A stretch of DNA of 64,000 nt. Source: Sulfurovum sp. 16-42-52 (GTDB lineage: Bacteria; Campylobacterota; Campylobacteria; Campylobacterales; Sulfurovaceae). The first letter of the stretch is position 1; each line of letters opens with the position of its first letter. The translations under genes and the position numbers were made by a program. Shown piece after piece: positions 6,885 to 14,965 of this stretch. The notes under the pieces are model-generated. The model searched no databases. It saw nothing but the letters and a program-made list of their open reading frames with translations, and was not told the origin of the DNA. The stretch covers positions 1-64,000 of the forward strand of contig NCHB01000007.1 in NCBI GenBank assembly GCA_002281755.1. Reading direction: 5' to 3'.

Positions 6885-9371
6885 GTGGATGATGTCAAGA
6901 TACAAATAGAAGCATTACTGTATGAAAATGCACCCCATACTCAGATAGCCAAAGTGCTCAAACAAGATATAAAAAACTACTTTGAAACACTGGGTGAGAC
7001 CTTTGCCACATCAGGCGGTAAAGATTTTTTGGTCAAACACACCAAAAAAATAGACGACATCCTCAAAACCGTTTATAAAATTGCCCAGAGAGAGATGTTT
7101 CAAAGCTATTCGCCGATGAAAAATGCCATTCCTCTCTCTTTGGTGGCACTGGGCAGTTACGGGCGGGAGCAGCTGTGCGTGCATTCAGATATCGACCTCA
7201 TGATAGTCTATAAAGAAATCCCTGGCTACAATCTGCAAGCGATGATAGAAAAAATGCTCTATCTGCTGTGGGATATAGGTCTGAAGCTTGGACACAGAGT
7301 CCATACGGTTGAAGAACTCATGGCAGTCTCCAAGACCGACATCACCATCAAAACAGCACTCATCGAATCGCGTTTCATAGAAGGATCCAACTTCGTGTGG
7401 ACGGAAACGCAAAATGTCATCAACAAGATACGCCATGATGATATTCAAGGATTTATCCAAAGCAAGCTGGACGAGCAAAACCTTAAACACAAAAAATTCC
7501 CTCTTACGATGGAGCCCAATCTCAAGGACGGTGTAGGCGGTTTTCGTGATGCAAATCTGGTGTTTTGGATAGGCAAAATACTTTTTAATGTGAATAACAT
7601 CAAAAATATACCCTCCCATATCATAGAAGATCAGGAGTATCGTGAGTTTCGTATCGCGTTGGAGTTTTTGTTCCGTGTGCGCTCTGCTTTGCATCTTGTT
7701 ACAGGCAAAAAAGAAGACAAACTCAGACTCGACCTCATCCCAGATATCTCGCTACTCCTTGGCTACAAAGAAGGCGCAAGAGGTCAGATGCTTTGTGCCA
7801 AAAAAGTCACTGAAAGCCTTAAAATAATTAGACTCTACAGTCGGATTTGGGTTTCTCTTTTAACACAGGGCTACGCTGTTGGGGTGCAAGAGAAACATTT
7901 TATGTATCCCAAGGAGGAAGAAGTCACTTTTCATGCGCTGCTTAAACAACTGGTAGCGCATGCACAAAAACCTTTTTATATCCATCCCTCTTTTCTGCAA
8001 GCGCTTACTGTTGCCCCAAAGCCACAACGCCTAAGTGGTGAACTCTATAAAACCATCAAAGAGATCTTCTACCAGCCCTACTCCTACGCGATTTTCAATG
8101 CACTCTCGGATGCAAGACTGCTGGGATACACCATCCCTGCCATGAAAAAAATCATCGATCTGCCCCAGTTTGACGGGTATCACCAGTACGCTGTCGATAT
8201 ACACTCCATACGCTGTGTGTATTACCTAGAACATATAGAGGATTCTTTCATCAAAGGACTATATGATGCCTTGAGTGTTGATGAAAAGGCTATGCTCAAA
8301 ATCGTTACCTTTTTGCATGATGCCGGCAAAGGACGCAGAAGCGACCATCACTTTGTCAGTAGCTCTTTATTTAAAATCTTTGCCCAAAAGATAAAGATGA
8401 AAAAAGAGTTAATGTCCTATGGGGAAACACTGATACTCTACCATACGCTCATGAGTAAAACGGCTCAGCGTGAAGATCTTTACAATGAAAAAAATATTGT
8501 GCAGTTCGCTTCACATTTTCCAACGAAAAAACTGCTTGATCTGATCTATATTCTCACCTATGCTGACATGAGCGGTGTAGGTGAAGGCATTTATAACGCC
8601 TTCACCGCCAAACTCATCAAAACACTCTATGATGAGTCTATAGAAATCTTAGATCAGACCGAGTTGCTCGATGAAGCTGCTAAGCGCTTTAAAAAAGAAG
8701 AGACTCTCAAGAAAAACAGTGCATTTACCGCACTTACAAATGCACAACAAAAGAAAATACTGCAAATTCCTTCAGACTTGCTTTTTTTACGTTACACCAC
8801 TCCCAGTATCGTTGAGCTTGCAAAAAAAGCATTTCAAACTAAAACATACCATTTTGAGATACACAATGAAGGGTATTTGACCATCGAAGTCATCCGCGCC
8901 AAATCTTTTAATGTCTCTTATCTTTTGAGTAAACTCTCAACCCTTGAAGTGGTCAATATGGACATCTGTAAACTCTTTGATGAACTGAAATACTTTAAAA
9001 TAGAGTTTTCAGACACACTGGGTGTTGAAGATATACATAGAGTAGAGCAAATACTACACGATTCCTTTGATGACAACAAAAAAAGCACATTAAGCATCCC
9101 GGAGATAAAAGAGGAAGAACTGCACATCGACTGTGAGTATTCCAAGTCTTATGCATTGATGCAACTGCAATGCAAAAACCAAAAAGGACTGCTTGCCTAT
9201 ATGATGAACATCTTTGATGCAATGGGTATAGACATCGCTACAGCGAAGATACACACCCTTAAAAACCGTGCCAAAGATATGTTTCTCATTGAAAAGAATG
9301 GAAACTTTTGCCATAATACACAAGAAGTAATCGAAAAACTAACTAAAGGTACAGTATGTGTGGAATCGTAG
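6885..9371 (+). CDS. glnD: GlnD-type PII uridylyltransferase/uridylyl-removing enzyme
   Basis: Bifunctional nitrogen-status sensor that would uridylylate and de-uridylylate PII in response to glutamine. Order of domains: nucleotidyltransferase with GSYGREQL followed by SDIDLMIVY (near residues 85-105), helical linker, HD hydrolase with HDAGKGRRSDH near residue 480, and two C-terminal ACT regions, the last near residues 745-825. Length (828) is near the usual 850-950. Translation starts at GTG 6885, preceded by AGGAG at 6-nt spacing. The 3' end overlaps glmS by 16 nt. No glnB is in the window. Confidence 0.9.
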   Translation: MDDVKIQIEALLYENAPHTQIAKVLKQDIKNYFETLGETFATSGGKDFLVKHTKKIDDILKTVYKIAQREMFQSYSPMKNAIPLSLVALGSYGREQLCVHSDIDLMIVYKEIPGYNLQAMIEKMLYLLWDIGLKLGHRVHTVEELMAVSKTDITIKTALIESRFIEGSNFVWTETQNVINKIRHDDIQGFIQSKLDEQNLKHKKFPLTMEPNLKDGVGGFRDANLVFWIGKILFNVNNIKNIPSHIIEDQEYREFRIALEFLFRVRSALHLVTGKKEDKLRLDLIPDISLLLGYKEGARGQMLCAKKVTESLKIIRLYSRIWVSLLTQGYAVGVQEKHFMYPKEEEVTFHALLKQLVAHAQKPFYIHPSFLQALTVAPKPQRLSGELYKTIKEIFYQPYSYAIFNALSDARLLGYTIPAMKKIIDLPQFDGYHQYAVDIHSIRCVYYLEHIEDSFIKGLYDALSVDEKAMLKIVTFLHDAGKGRRSDHHFVSSSLFKIFAQKIKMKKELMSYGETLILYHTLMSKTAQREDLYNEKNIVQFASHFPTKKLLDLIYILTYADMSGVGEGIYNAFTAKLIKTLYDESIEILDQTELLDEAAKRFKKEETLKKNSAFTALTNAQQKKILQIPSDLLFLRYTTPSIVELAKKAFQTKTYHFEIHNEGYLTIEVIRAKSFNVSYLLSKLSTLEVVNMDICKLFDELKYFKIEFSDTLGVEDIHRVEQILHDSFDDNKKSTLSIPEIKEEELHIDCEYSKSYALMQLQCKNQKGLLAYMMNIFDAMGIDIATAKIHTLKNRAKDMFLIEKNGNFCHNTQEVIEKLTKGTVCVES

Positions 9372-11164
9372 GCTATTTGGGTCTCAATGAAAAAAAAGAA
9401 ATTCTCTTGGATGGTCTGCAAGAACTTGAATACCGAGGCTATGACTCAGCCGGCATCGCGGTCATCGAAGGCAAAAAACTCCACAACTTCAAAGCCATCG
9501 GCAAACTTGAAAACCTCAGAGAAAAAACCAAAACCTACCACTCAGAAGGCTTTGGCATCTCCATCGGACACACACGCTGGGCGACACACGGTAAACCCAC
9601 TGAACTCAACGCCCATCCGCACTTGGGTGCATACTCGTATGTGGTACATAACGGCATCATCGAAAACTATCAGGAGCTCAAACATGAGTTGCAAGCTGAT
9701 GGCGTGACATTTTTGAGTCAGACCGACACGGAAACCATCGTGCATCTTTTTGAGAAAAACCACAAAACAACACCTGACGCTTTTTTGGCATTTGAGAAAA
9801 CCATCCAAAGGCTGGAAGGCGCGTATGCCACACTGCTCATCACCGAAGCAGCCCCCGATACCATCTTTTTTGCCAAACAAGGCTCACCGATGCTGATTGG
9901 TTTTAGTAAAGAGGATGTCTATTTTGCATCATCGGATACCCCTATTATAGGCAAAGCAGACGAAGTGTATTACCTCGAAGACGGCGAGTACGGGTATGCG
10001 AAAGCAGGAGAAGTCAAACTCTTTAATGCTGGGGGTGAAAAAAGCTTCACCAAACAAGCACTCACGAGTGACAAAATCTCAGCACAAAAAGATGGCTACC
10101 GCTTCTTTATGGAAAAAGAGATTTATGAGCAAAGCCGTGTGATGAGCGAGACGATGATAGGTCGCGTGCGTGATGAGAGTATCTACTTTGAAGAGTTGGG
10201 TGAAGATTTTTTTGACGGTATCACTTCGATTAAAATCTGTGCCTGCGGTACGAGTTACCACTCTGCACTTTGTGCTGCATACCTGTTTGAACGCTTGGCA
10301 AAAGTGCGCTGTGATGTGGAGATAGCTTCTGAGTTCAGGTACAAAGAGCCCTTACTGCTTAAAGACACACTCTTTGTCACCATCTCACAAAGCGGCGAAA
10401 CGGCTGATACACTCGAAGCACTCAAAATGGCAAAAAGAGCAGGACTCAAAAGCCTCAGTATATGTAATGTAGACAACTCTTCCATCGTGCGCCAAAGCGA
10501 TGCAGCCATCCTCACTAGAGCCGGCATCGAAAAAGGGGTTGCAAGCACCAAAGCTTTTGCGACACAAACCATGGTACTTTGGATGTTGGCGGTGTATCTG
10601 GGTCAAACAAGAAAAACACTCTCCTCTGTTTTAGCCAAAACAGAGATAGATGCCATGCTACACACCCCAAAAGCACTTATCGTAGGTGATGAGCTTCATG
10701 CCAAACTGCACCGACTCTCCAAGCGTTACTTACACGGGCACGGATTTTTCTTCATTGGCAGAGATATCTTCTATCCTTTGGCGCTTGAAGGCGCACTCAA
10801 ACTCAAAGAGATAAGCTACCTACACGCAGAAGGCTACCCCGCAGGTGAGATGAAACACGGGCCTATCGCGTTGGCTGACAGTGAGCTTTTTACCGTTGCG
10901 CTCATGCCACGCACCATGCACTACGACAAGATAAAATCCAATGTAGAAGAACTCAGTGCAAGAGATGCCACCATCTTAGCCATCTCACCTGAACCCTTCG
11001 CTCTAGCAGATGACTTCATCCAAACGCAGTACGCTACCCATCCGATGTTGGAGTTTTTTGAGATGATGGTCGTCACGCAGCTATTTGCCCTTGAAATCTC
11101 CGTAAGACTGGGTAATGATGTCGATATGCCTAGAAACTTGGCTAAGTCTGTGACGGTGGAGTGA
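9356..11164 (+). CDS. glmS: Glutamine--fructose-6-phosphate aminotransferase (isomerizing)
   Basis: Makes glucosamine-6-phosphate from fructose-6-phosphate and glutamine, the first step toward UDP-GlcNAc for peptidoglycan and LPS. The N terminus MCGIVGYLGL exposes the nucleophile Cys2 of the class II amidotransferase domain. Two SIS isomerase domains follow, with CGTSYHSA and SQSGETADT near residues 295-345. The C-terminal NLAKSVTVE carries the active-site Lys. Full length at 602 residues. The start overlaps the end of glnD by 16 nt, so the two are coupled: a nitrogen sensor with a glutamine-consuming enzyme. Confidence 0.96.
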   Translation: MCGIVGYLGLNEKKEILLDGLQELEYRGYDSAGIAVIEGKKLHNFKAIGKLENLREKTKTYHSEGFGISIGHTRWATHGKPTELNAHPHLGAYSYVVHNGIIENYQELKHELQADGVTFLSQTDTETIVHLFEKNHKTTPDAFLAFEKTIQRLEGAYATLLITEAAPDTIFFAKQGSPMLIGFSKEDVYFASSDTPIIGKADEVYYLEDGEYGYAKAGEVKLFNAGGEKSFTKQALTSDKISAQKDGYRFFMEKEIYEQSRVMSETMIGRVRDESIYFEELGEDFFDGITSIKICACGTSYHSALCAAYLFERLAKVRCDVEIASEFRYKEPLLLKDTLFVTISQSGETADTLEALKMAKRAGLKSLSICNVDNSSIVRQSDAAILTRAGIEKGVASTKAFATQTMVLWMLAVYLGQTRKTLSSVLAKTEIDAMLHTPKALIVGDELHAKLHRLSKRYLHGHGFFFIGRDIFYPLALEGALKLKEISYLHAEGYPAGEMKHGPIALADSELFTVALMPRTMHYDKIKSNVEELSARDATILAISPEPFALADDFIQTQYATHPMLEFFEMMVVTQLFALEISVRLGNDVDMPRNLAKSVTVE

Positions 11165-11171
11165 TTGCTAG

Positions 11172-11200
11172 ATATTACAAAATCATTGATTTTGTAATAT
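11172..11200. terminator. 13-bp stem-loop after glmS
   Basis: Arms 11172-11184 and 11188-11200 are perfectly complementary with a 3-nt loop. The stem is AT-rich and starts 7 nt after the glmS stop. It lies between convergent genes, so it may act in both directions, although no long T-run follows on either strand. Confidence 0.55.
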
Positions 11201-11237
11201 TAATTTCACCAATATTGAGTTTTACTTTACTTCTAAT

Positions 11238-12308
11238 TTATATGTTCTCAAGTCTTTTAACTGTTTCTAAAATTTTATCTTTAAACCTATAGATATCCTC
11301 GACATTTTCAATTAAAAAACGTGTTTCTTCCTTGTCAGCTATATGAATACCTATATACTTACTACTCTTAGAATTAAAGTGAAGTCTACAAATCCATTTT
11401 CTATTATTATCATCTAACAATATTCCAAAATAACTTTTAGTATCTCGTGCAAAAATTCTATTAAGTGCAATACTTTCTGCTAAAATGGATTTAACAATAA
11501 AAAAACCTTCTAGTTCTTCATTGCTTGTTTCTATTCCATTATCGTCTTCAACTTGCTTATCTATAGGGTTTATAATATCTACCGTAGCTTCTTCTGATAA
11601 TCTCGTTTTGATTGAATTTATCCTTTCGTTTACTTGATCATTTACAATTTCCGAGAATGCTTGTTTTATATAACTTCTAAATTCTTCTAAAACATTTTGG
11701 GTAAATCTTTTTTCTGTTAATTTTGAGGCAAAAAGTTTCACCATATCATCACTTGGTTCAGCCGTTTCTTCTTTAAAAAGCAATTTTATACTATTTATAA
11801 ATTTTTTACTTCCTGCCATATCAAGAATACTTTCGATATCTAAACTAAGACTTGAAAATTTTGATAACTGCTTTATATCTCTATCTTTTAAATTCAACAT
11901 ATCTACAATCAAAAATGGAGCATCATCCATAACATTTGGTTTTTCAAGATCTGAATAAAATCTGTACTCTATACCATTGGTTAAAATACCAAACTTACTG
12001 TCTGTAACCGTAAAGTATCTTTCTAATTGTGTTTTATGTCTATCAAGTTTTTCAGTATGAGGTTTTGCTTCAATTAAAATAATTGGATCCCCATCTTTAA
12101 TAATTGCAAAATCTACTTTTTCTCCCTTTTTTTTGCCAATATCAGCTGTAAATTCTGGGACAACGACTGTTGGGTCAAAAACATCATAACCTAATGCACT
12201 TAACATTGGTAAAATAAAAGAATTTTTTGTAGCTTCTTCCGTTGTAACCTTGTCTTTTAAGGCTTCTATCTTCTCGCTTAATACTTTTATTTTACTTTCT
12301 AAATCCAT
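11238..12308 (-). CDS. Type I restriction enzyme R-subunit N-terminal-like (HSDR_N) protein
   Basis: A 356-residue protein whose N-terminal third resembles the HsdR_N nuclease fold: KVDFAIIKDGDPIILIEAKP (near residues 79-98) carries the D...ExK residues of PD-(D/E)xK nucleases. The rest is helical, with no helicase motifs, so it is not a complete HsdR. No hsdM or hsdS is nearby. The gene is visibly more AT-rich than glmS and the thiamine genes and sits with a toxin-antitoxin pair, suggesting acquisition by transfer. It may be a stand-alone defence or DNA-processing protein; its function is unknown. Confidence 0.7.
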   Translation of the reverse strand: MDLESKIKVLSEKIEALKDKVTTEEATKNSFILPMLSALGYDVFDPTVVVPEFTADIGKKKGEKVDFAIIKDGDPIILIEAKPHTEKLDRHKTQLERYFTVTDSKFGILTNGIEYRFYSDLEKPNVMDDAPFLIVDMLNLKDRDIKQLSKFSSLSLDIESILDMAGSKKFINSIKLLFKEETAEPSDDMVKLFASKLTEKRFTQNVLEEFRSYIKQAFSEIVNDQVNERINSIKTRLSEEATVDIINPIDKQVEDDNGIETSNEELEGFFIVKSILAESIALNRIFARDTKSYFGILLDDNNRKWICRLHFNSKSSKYIGIHIADKEETRFLIENVEDIYRFKDKILETVKRLENI

Positions 12309-12392
12309 AAAAATCCCCTATTAATAATCTTTATTTATGTTACAAAATACATACTTCATAACAACTTATTTATATTTATGAAAGCTACGCTG

Positions 12393-12620
12393 TCATCGAT
12401 CGATACCTAACTCATCTTTAAAAAATCGATTCATTTGCTCTTCGTACTCTTCTTGTGTCGTAAAATGACCTTCAGTGATTCTTTTTTCCGCTTCATAAAC
12501 TCTTCGTCGCACCTCTTCAACAATACTCACCACCACACTTTGTGGATAGTTGTTTTCAAAGTCATAGGTGTCATCCTCAATAAACTGTAATTTATGGTCT
12601 TTGACCAAACTATCTATCAT
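12393..12620 (-). CDS. Small acidic hypothetical protein next to HigBA
   Basis: A 75-residue, Glu/Asp-rich protein, predicted mostly helical (VVSIVEEVRRRVYEAEKRITEG) and without membrane segments or cysteines. The ATG follows AAAGGA with about 7-nt spacing, so it is likely translated. Position and size suggest an antitoxin-like or accessory role in the HigBA island, but no family is recognised and no toxin partner lies directly beside it on the 3' side. Confidence 0.55.
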   Translation of the reverse strand: MIDSLVKDHKLQFIEDDTYDFENNYPQSVVVSIVEEVRRRVYEAEKRITEGHFTTQEEYEEQMNRFFKDELGIDR

Positions 12621-12640
12621 CGCTTTATCCTTTAGTGTTC

Positions 12641-12676
12641 ACCGAACTTTATACCGAATTTATTACCGAACTTGTT
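12641..12676 (-). repeat. Three tandem 12-bp repeats behind higA
   Basis: The plus strand shows three direct copies of a 12-mer beginning ACCGAA at 12641, 12653 and 12665. On the minus strand they translate, in frame with HigA and after its TGA stop, as NKFG-NKFG-IKFG followed by GEH and a TAA stop at 12632-12634. They may be a lost C-terminal extension of HigA or a DNA-binding repeat. Confidence 0.55.
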
Positions 12677-12697
12677 TGCAGCTTCTTTGACAGATAC

Positions 12698-13072
12698 TCA
12701 AACGGATGTTTGCTTGGGCTGAACCAAGACTTCCAATGGTAGATGCAAACCTTTTGCGAGATTGTAAATCATAGTCAAGGATAATCCTACTTTACGGTTA
12801 AGCACTTCCGAGACTTTACTTTTGTTACCGATGTAAGGCACAAGGTCTTTTTGCTTAAGGTGCATCTGCTCCATACGCACTTTGATGGCTTCTATGGGGT
12901 CTGGTTCAGCTATAGCCCAAGCTTTCTCTTCGTATTTTTCTATCAGAAGGGCTAACACTTCAAGTTCATCACTCTGTGTTGTACCCATTGCAGGATTTAA
13001 CGCCATCAGCTCATCAACCCTCTCAAGAGCCCTATCGTAGTCCGTTTCATTGTGTATGGGTTTTATGCTCAT
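12698..13072 (-). CDS. higA: HigA-family antitoxin
   Basis: The antitoxin of a type II toxin-antitoxin pair: it would bind and neutralise HigB and repress the operon. The C-terminal half holds an XRE-type helix-turn-helix (KQKDLVPYIGNKSKVSEVLNRKVGLSLTMIYNLAKGL, shown in shorter form as KQKDLVPYIGNKSKVSEVL). The N-terminal half is the helical region typical of the longer HigA antitoxins. The ATG directly follows the higB stop, giving the toxin-first order usual for HigBA. The coding frame stays open past the TGA for 20 more codons. Confidence 0.85.
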   Translation of the reverse strand: MSIKPIHNETDYDRALERVDELMALNPAMGTTQSDELEVLALLIEKYEEKAWAIAEPDPIEAIKVRMEQMHLKQKDLVPYIGNKSKVSEVLNRKVGLSLTMIYNLAKGLHLPLEVLVQPKQTSV

Positions 13073-13366
13073 CTATATCTCCTCTGCATTTATTTTGTCG
13101 TACTGGGCATGTGTGCCTACAAATTTCACTCTGACTATCTTGCGAACATAGTCAATATGAACGATAAGCCTATAATCATTGCCCTTAATGTTAAAAACGA
13201 CCCGATTGTCTTTTAAGAAAGAGGCATTTTCATACACTTTTTTAATGTCATCAGGTGTCTTCCACTCTGCTTTTCTTGCATCCGAATGCCATACCTCTAA
13301 TGGAGTTTTAGCTTGCACATGTTCTTCATAAAATTTTATAAGTGTTCGTTTACTGATGACATTCAT
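13073..13366 (-). CDS. higB: HigB-family mRNA interferase toxin
   Basis: A 97-residue protein of the HigB_toxin family, RelE-like ribosome-dependent mRNA interferases. Recognisable features are the N-terminal MNVISKRTLIKFYEEH, the central VVFNIKGNDYRLIVHIDY, and the C-terminal VKFVGTHAQYDKINAEEI with the conserved GTHAxYD. It is encoded directly before higA with no gap. The pair sits between the conserved glmS and the thiamine genes together with an HSDR_N protein, consistent with a small acquired island. Confidence 0.88.
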   Translation of the reverse strand: MNVISKRTLIKFYEEHVQAKTPLEVWHSDARKAEWKTPDDIKKVYENASFLKDNRVVFNIKGNDYRLIVHIDYVRKIVRVKFVGTHAQYDKINAEEI

Positions 13367-13402
13367 AGAGTGAGTGTAATATTTATTCCCTTAAAAGGAA
13401 CT

Positions 13403-14113
13403 TCATAGGTTTTCTTCAAACCATTGCGCACACAGGGCTTTGTAAATCACTTTATAGGCTTCTAGCTTCTCTTGACTCCAACCTTTAGTGTCAAAATAGT
13501 CTGTTAAAAAAGAGGCTTCGTCTTCAGGGCTTAAATCAAACTCCACACACACAGACGCCAAGTCAAAATAACAGTCATTCAACGCGGCAAATTCCCAGTC
13601 GATGAACTTGAGTGTTTGGTTTAAAAAAATGCAATTTTTGGGATTGAGGTCATTATGGCAGAGTACGGTATTTTTGGGAAAAGAGTCTATAGTTGCAAAA
13701 GCTTCTTGGACTTCAGGAGTAGGTGATTTAAATAGACTTTTCAAGTCCAAACTGTCGATTTTAAGACTTAAAGTGTGTAGCTTTTGTAGCTGTGCAGCAA
13801 AAAGGCTTAAGTCTTCTCTGGTTAATACATAGTGATGTTTGCCTTCCAAATAGTCACACACCATAAACCCTTGAGACAAATCCAAATGTAAAGGTTTGGC
13901 TGCCATGCCATTTTCATAGGCTAAGGTTTGCACTTTGTATTCTAAGGCTCTATCTCGGTCTTGTAGTTTAAATTTGCGTAACAAGTACTTGGTGTCTGCG
14001 ACCATAAAACTGTAGTTTTCATTGGAAAAACCTTGTTTGGGAAGGAGCGTAAACGCTTCTTTTTTTACATCTGCTGCAAACGCGAGTTTAGAGAGATCGA
14101 TGTTGAGCAACAC
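13403..14113 (-). CDS. Choline/aminoglycoside-kinase-fold protein, probable thiamine kinase
   Basis: An APH-fold small-molecule kinase. The catalytic loop is VLCHNDLNPKNCIF (HNDLNPKN) and the metal-binding Asp is in KFIDWEFA. An upstream ATG frame extends deep into the transporter gene; the better start is GTG 14113, preceded by GGAG at 5-nt spacing, giving 236 residues and a 26-nt overlap with pnuT. As the last gene of the TPP-riboswitch operon behind a thiamine transporter, it most likely phosphorylates imported thiamine (YcfN/ThiK-like role). That role is inferred from context; the fold also covers choline and other kinases. Confidence 0.75.
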   Translation of the reverse strand: MLLNIDLSKLAFAADVKKEAFTLLPKQGFSNENYSFMVADTKYLLRKFKLQDRDRALEYKVQTLAYENGMAAKPLHLDLSQGFMVCDYLEGKHHYVLTREDLSLFAAQLQKLHTLSLKIDSLDLKSLFKSPTPEVQEAFATIDSFPKNTVLCHNDLNPKNCIFLNQTLKFIDWEFAALNDCYFDLASVCVEFDLSPEDEASFLTDYFDTKGWSQEKLEAYKVIYKALCAQWFEENL

Positions 14114-14696
14114 TGCTTCTCCATGAAACATACGCATACACCGCCAAGATAACATAGAGTACAAAAAGCACGATGGTGGCAAGGTATCCTGACTTCCAGT
14201 ACAGTACAATCGCTACAGAGTCTACGACTATCCAATAGAGCCAGTTTTCAAGTATTTTTTTGGCTAACATCCAAGTGGCTATGACAGAGAAAACCATCAC
14301 AAAAGTGTCAAGATACGCGAAGTTCGCACCCAAATACCTGTCTGAAATATAGCCACCCGTGAGACTTAAAACAAGCCCTGCTAAAATGATTTTGCCATGC
14401 AAATAAACGCTCCAACTGCTTATGGGCAACTCTTCTTTTTTGGTGCCACCTCGCCATAAATAGAAGCCATAAAAAGCCATGCCCATGTAGTAAAAATTGA
14501 GTATTGCCGAAGAGAGCAAAGCATCATGCCAAAAAAGAATAGTGTAGATCAGTGTACCAAAAAATGCAAAAAACCATGTCCAAAGTGACTCTTTTGCTGC
14601 CAGTAAGATATAGGCGATGCCAAAACCAACGGCTAAAAGCTCCCAATAAGACATGGCAGCAAAAGCATCCATGATGCCCTCAAGCAAGAGTGTCAT
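14088..14696 (-). CDS. pnuT: PnuC-family vitamin transporter, probable thiamine transporter PnuT
   Basis: About seven TM helices in 202 residues, with the family's WLYWIVVDSVAIVLYWKSGY stretch near residue 155. PnuC proteins import nicotinamide riboside, while the PnuT subgroup carries thiamine; the TPP riboswitch upstream and the kinase and thiamine-binding genes beside it favour thiamine. Uptake would be facilitated diffusion trapped by phosphorylation. A second ATG at 14672 has a better-placed GAGG motif and is an alternative start (194 residues). Inner membrane. Confidence 0.82.
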   Translation of the reverse strand: MTLLLEGIMDAFAAMSYWELLAVGFGIAYILLAAKESLWTWFFAFFGTLIYTILFWHDALLSSAILNFYYMGMAFYGFYLWRGGTKKEELPISSWSVYLHGKIILAGLVLSLTGGYISDRYLGANFAYLDTFVMVFSVIATWMLAKKILENWLYWIVVDSVAIVLYWKSGYLATIVLFVLYVILAVYAYVSWRSSVAQHRSL

Positions 14697-14697
14697 G

Positions 14698-14955
14698 CTA
14701 AAAGATGCCTTCTCTGTTGTTGCCTATAAATTTAAGCACCATCACAGAGTGAGGAAGATTTGTGAAAACAGAAAACATCTCCTCATCCAACAACGCCATA
14801 ATGGTTTTATATTCCCCATGAAGTTGGGTACTGAGTTCATTGCAGATGACCTTCACGGAAGGTTCTGTTTTGAGTCTCTCTATAAACGCGCTAATTTCTG
14901 CTTCGTATCCCTCTATGGCGAGTGGGTACATACTGATATCGACTGAGATTTCCAT
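14698..14955 (-). CDS. YkoF/MTH1187-like thiamine-binding protein
   Basis: An 85-residue ferredoxin-like single-domain protein. The N terminus MEISVDISMYPLAIEGYEAEISAFI and the NELSTQLHGEY segment match the pattern of the thiamine/HMP-binding YkoF-related family. It lies 10 nt behind the TonB receptor gene and 1 nt before pnuT in the thiamine salvage operon. No signal peptide is present, so it acts in the cytoplasm, perhaps buffering imported thiamine or its pyrimidine. Family assignment is by pattern recognition, not a search. Confidence 0.7.
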   Translation of the reverse strand: MEISVDISMYPLAIEGYEAEISAFIERLKTEPSVKVICNELSTQLHGEYKTIMALLDEEMFSVFTNLPHSVMVLKFIGNNREGIF

Positions 14956-14965
14956 CGTTTATCCT

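Noticed and set aside
13403-14209. Longer ATG-initiated form of the kinase gene
   Set aside because: The first 32 residues lie in the pnuT coding region, are Cys/Ser-rich and unlike kinases, and the GTG at 14113 has a well-placed GGAG.
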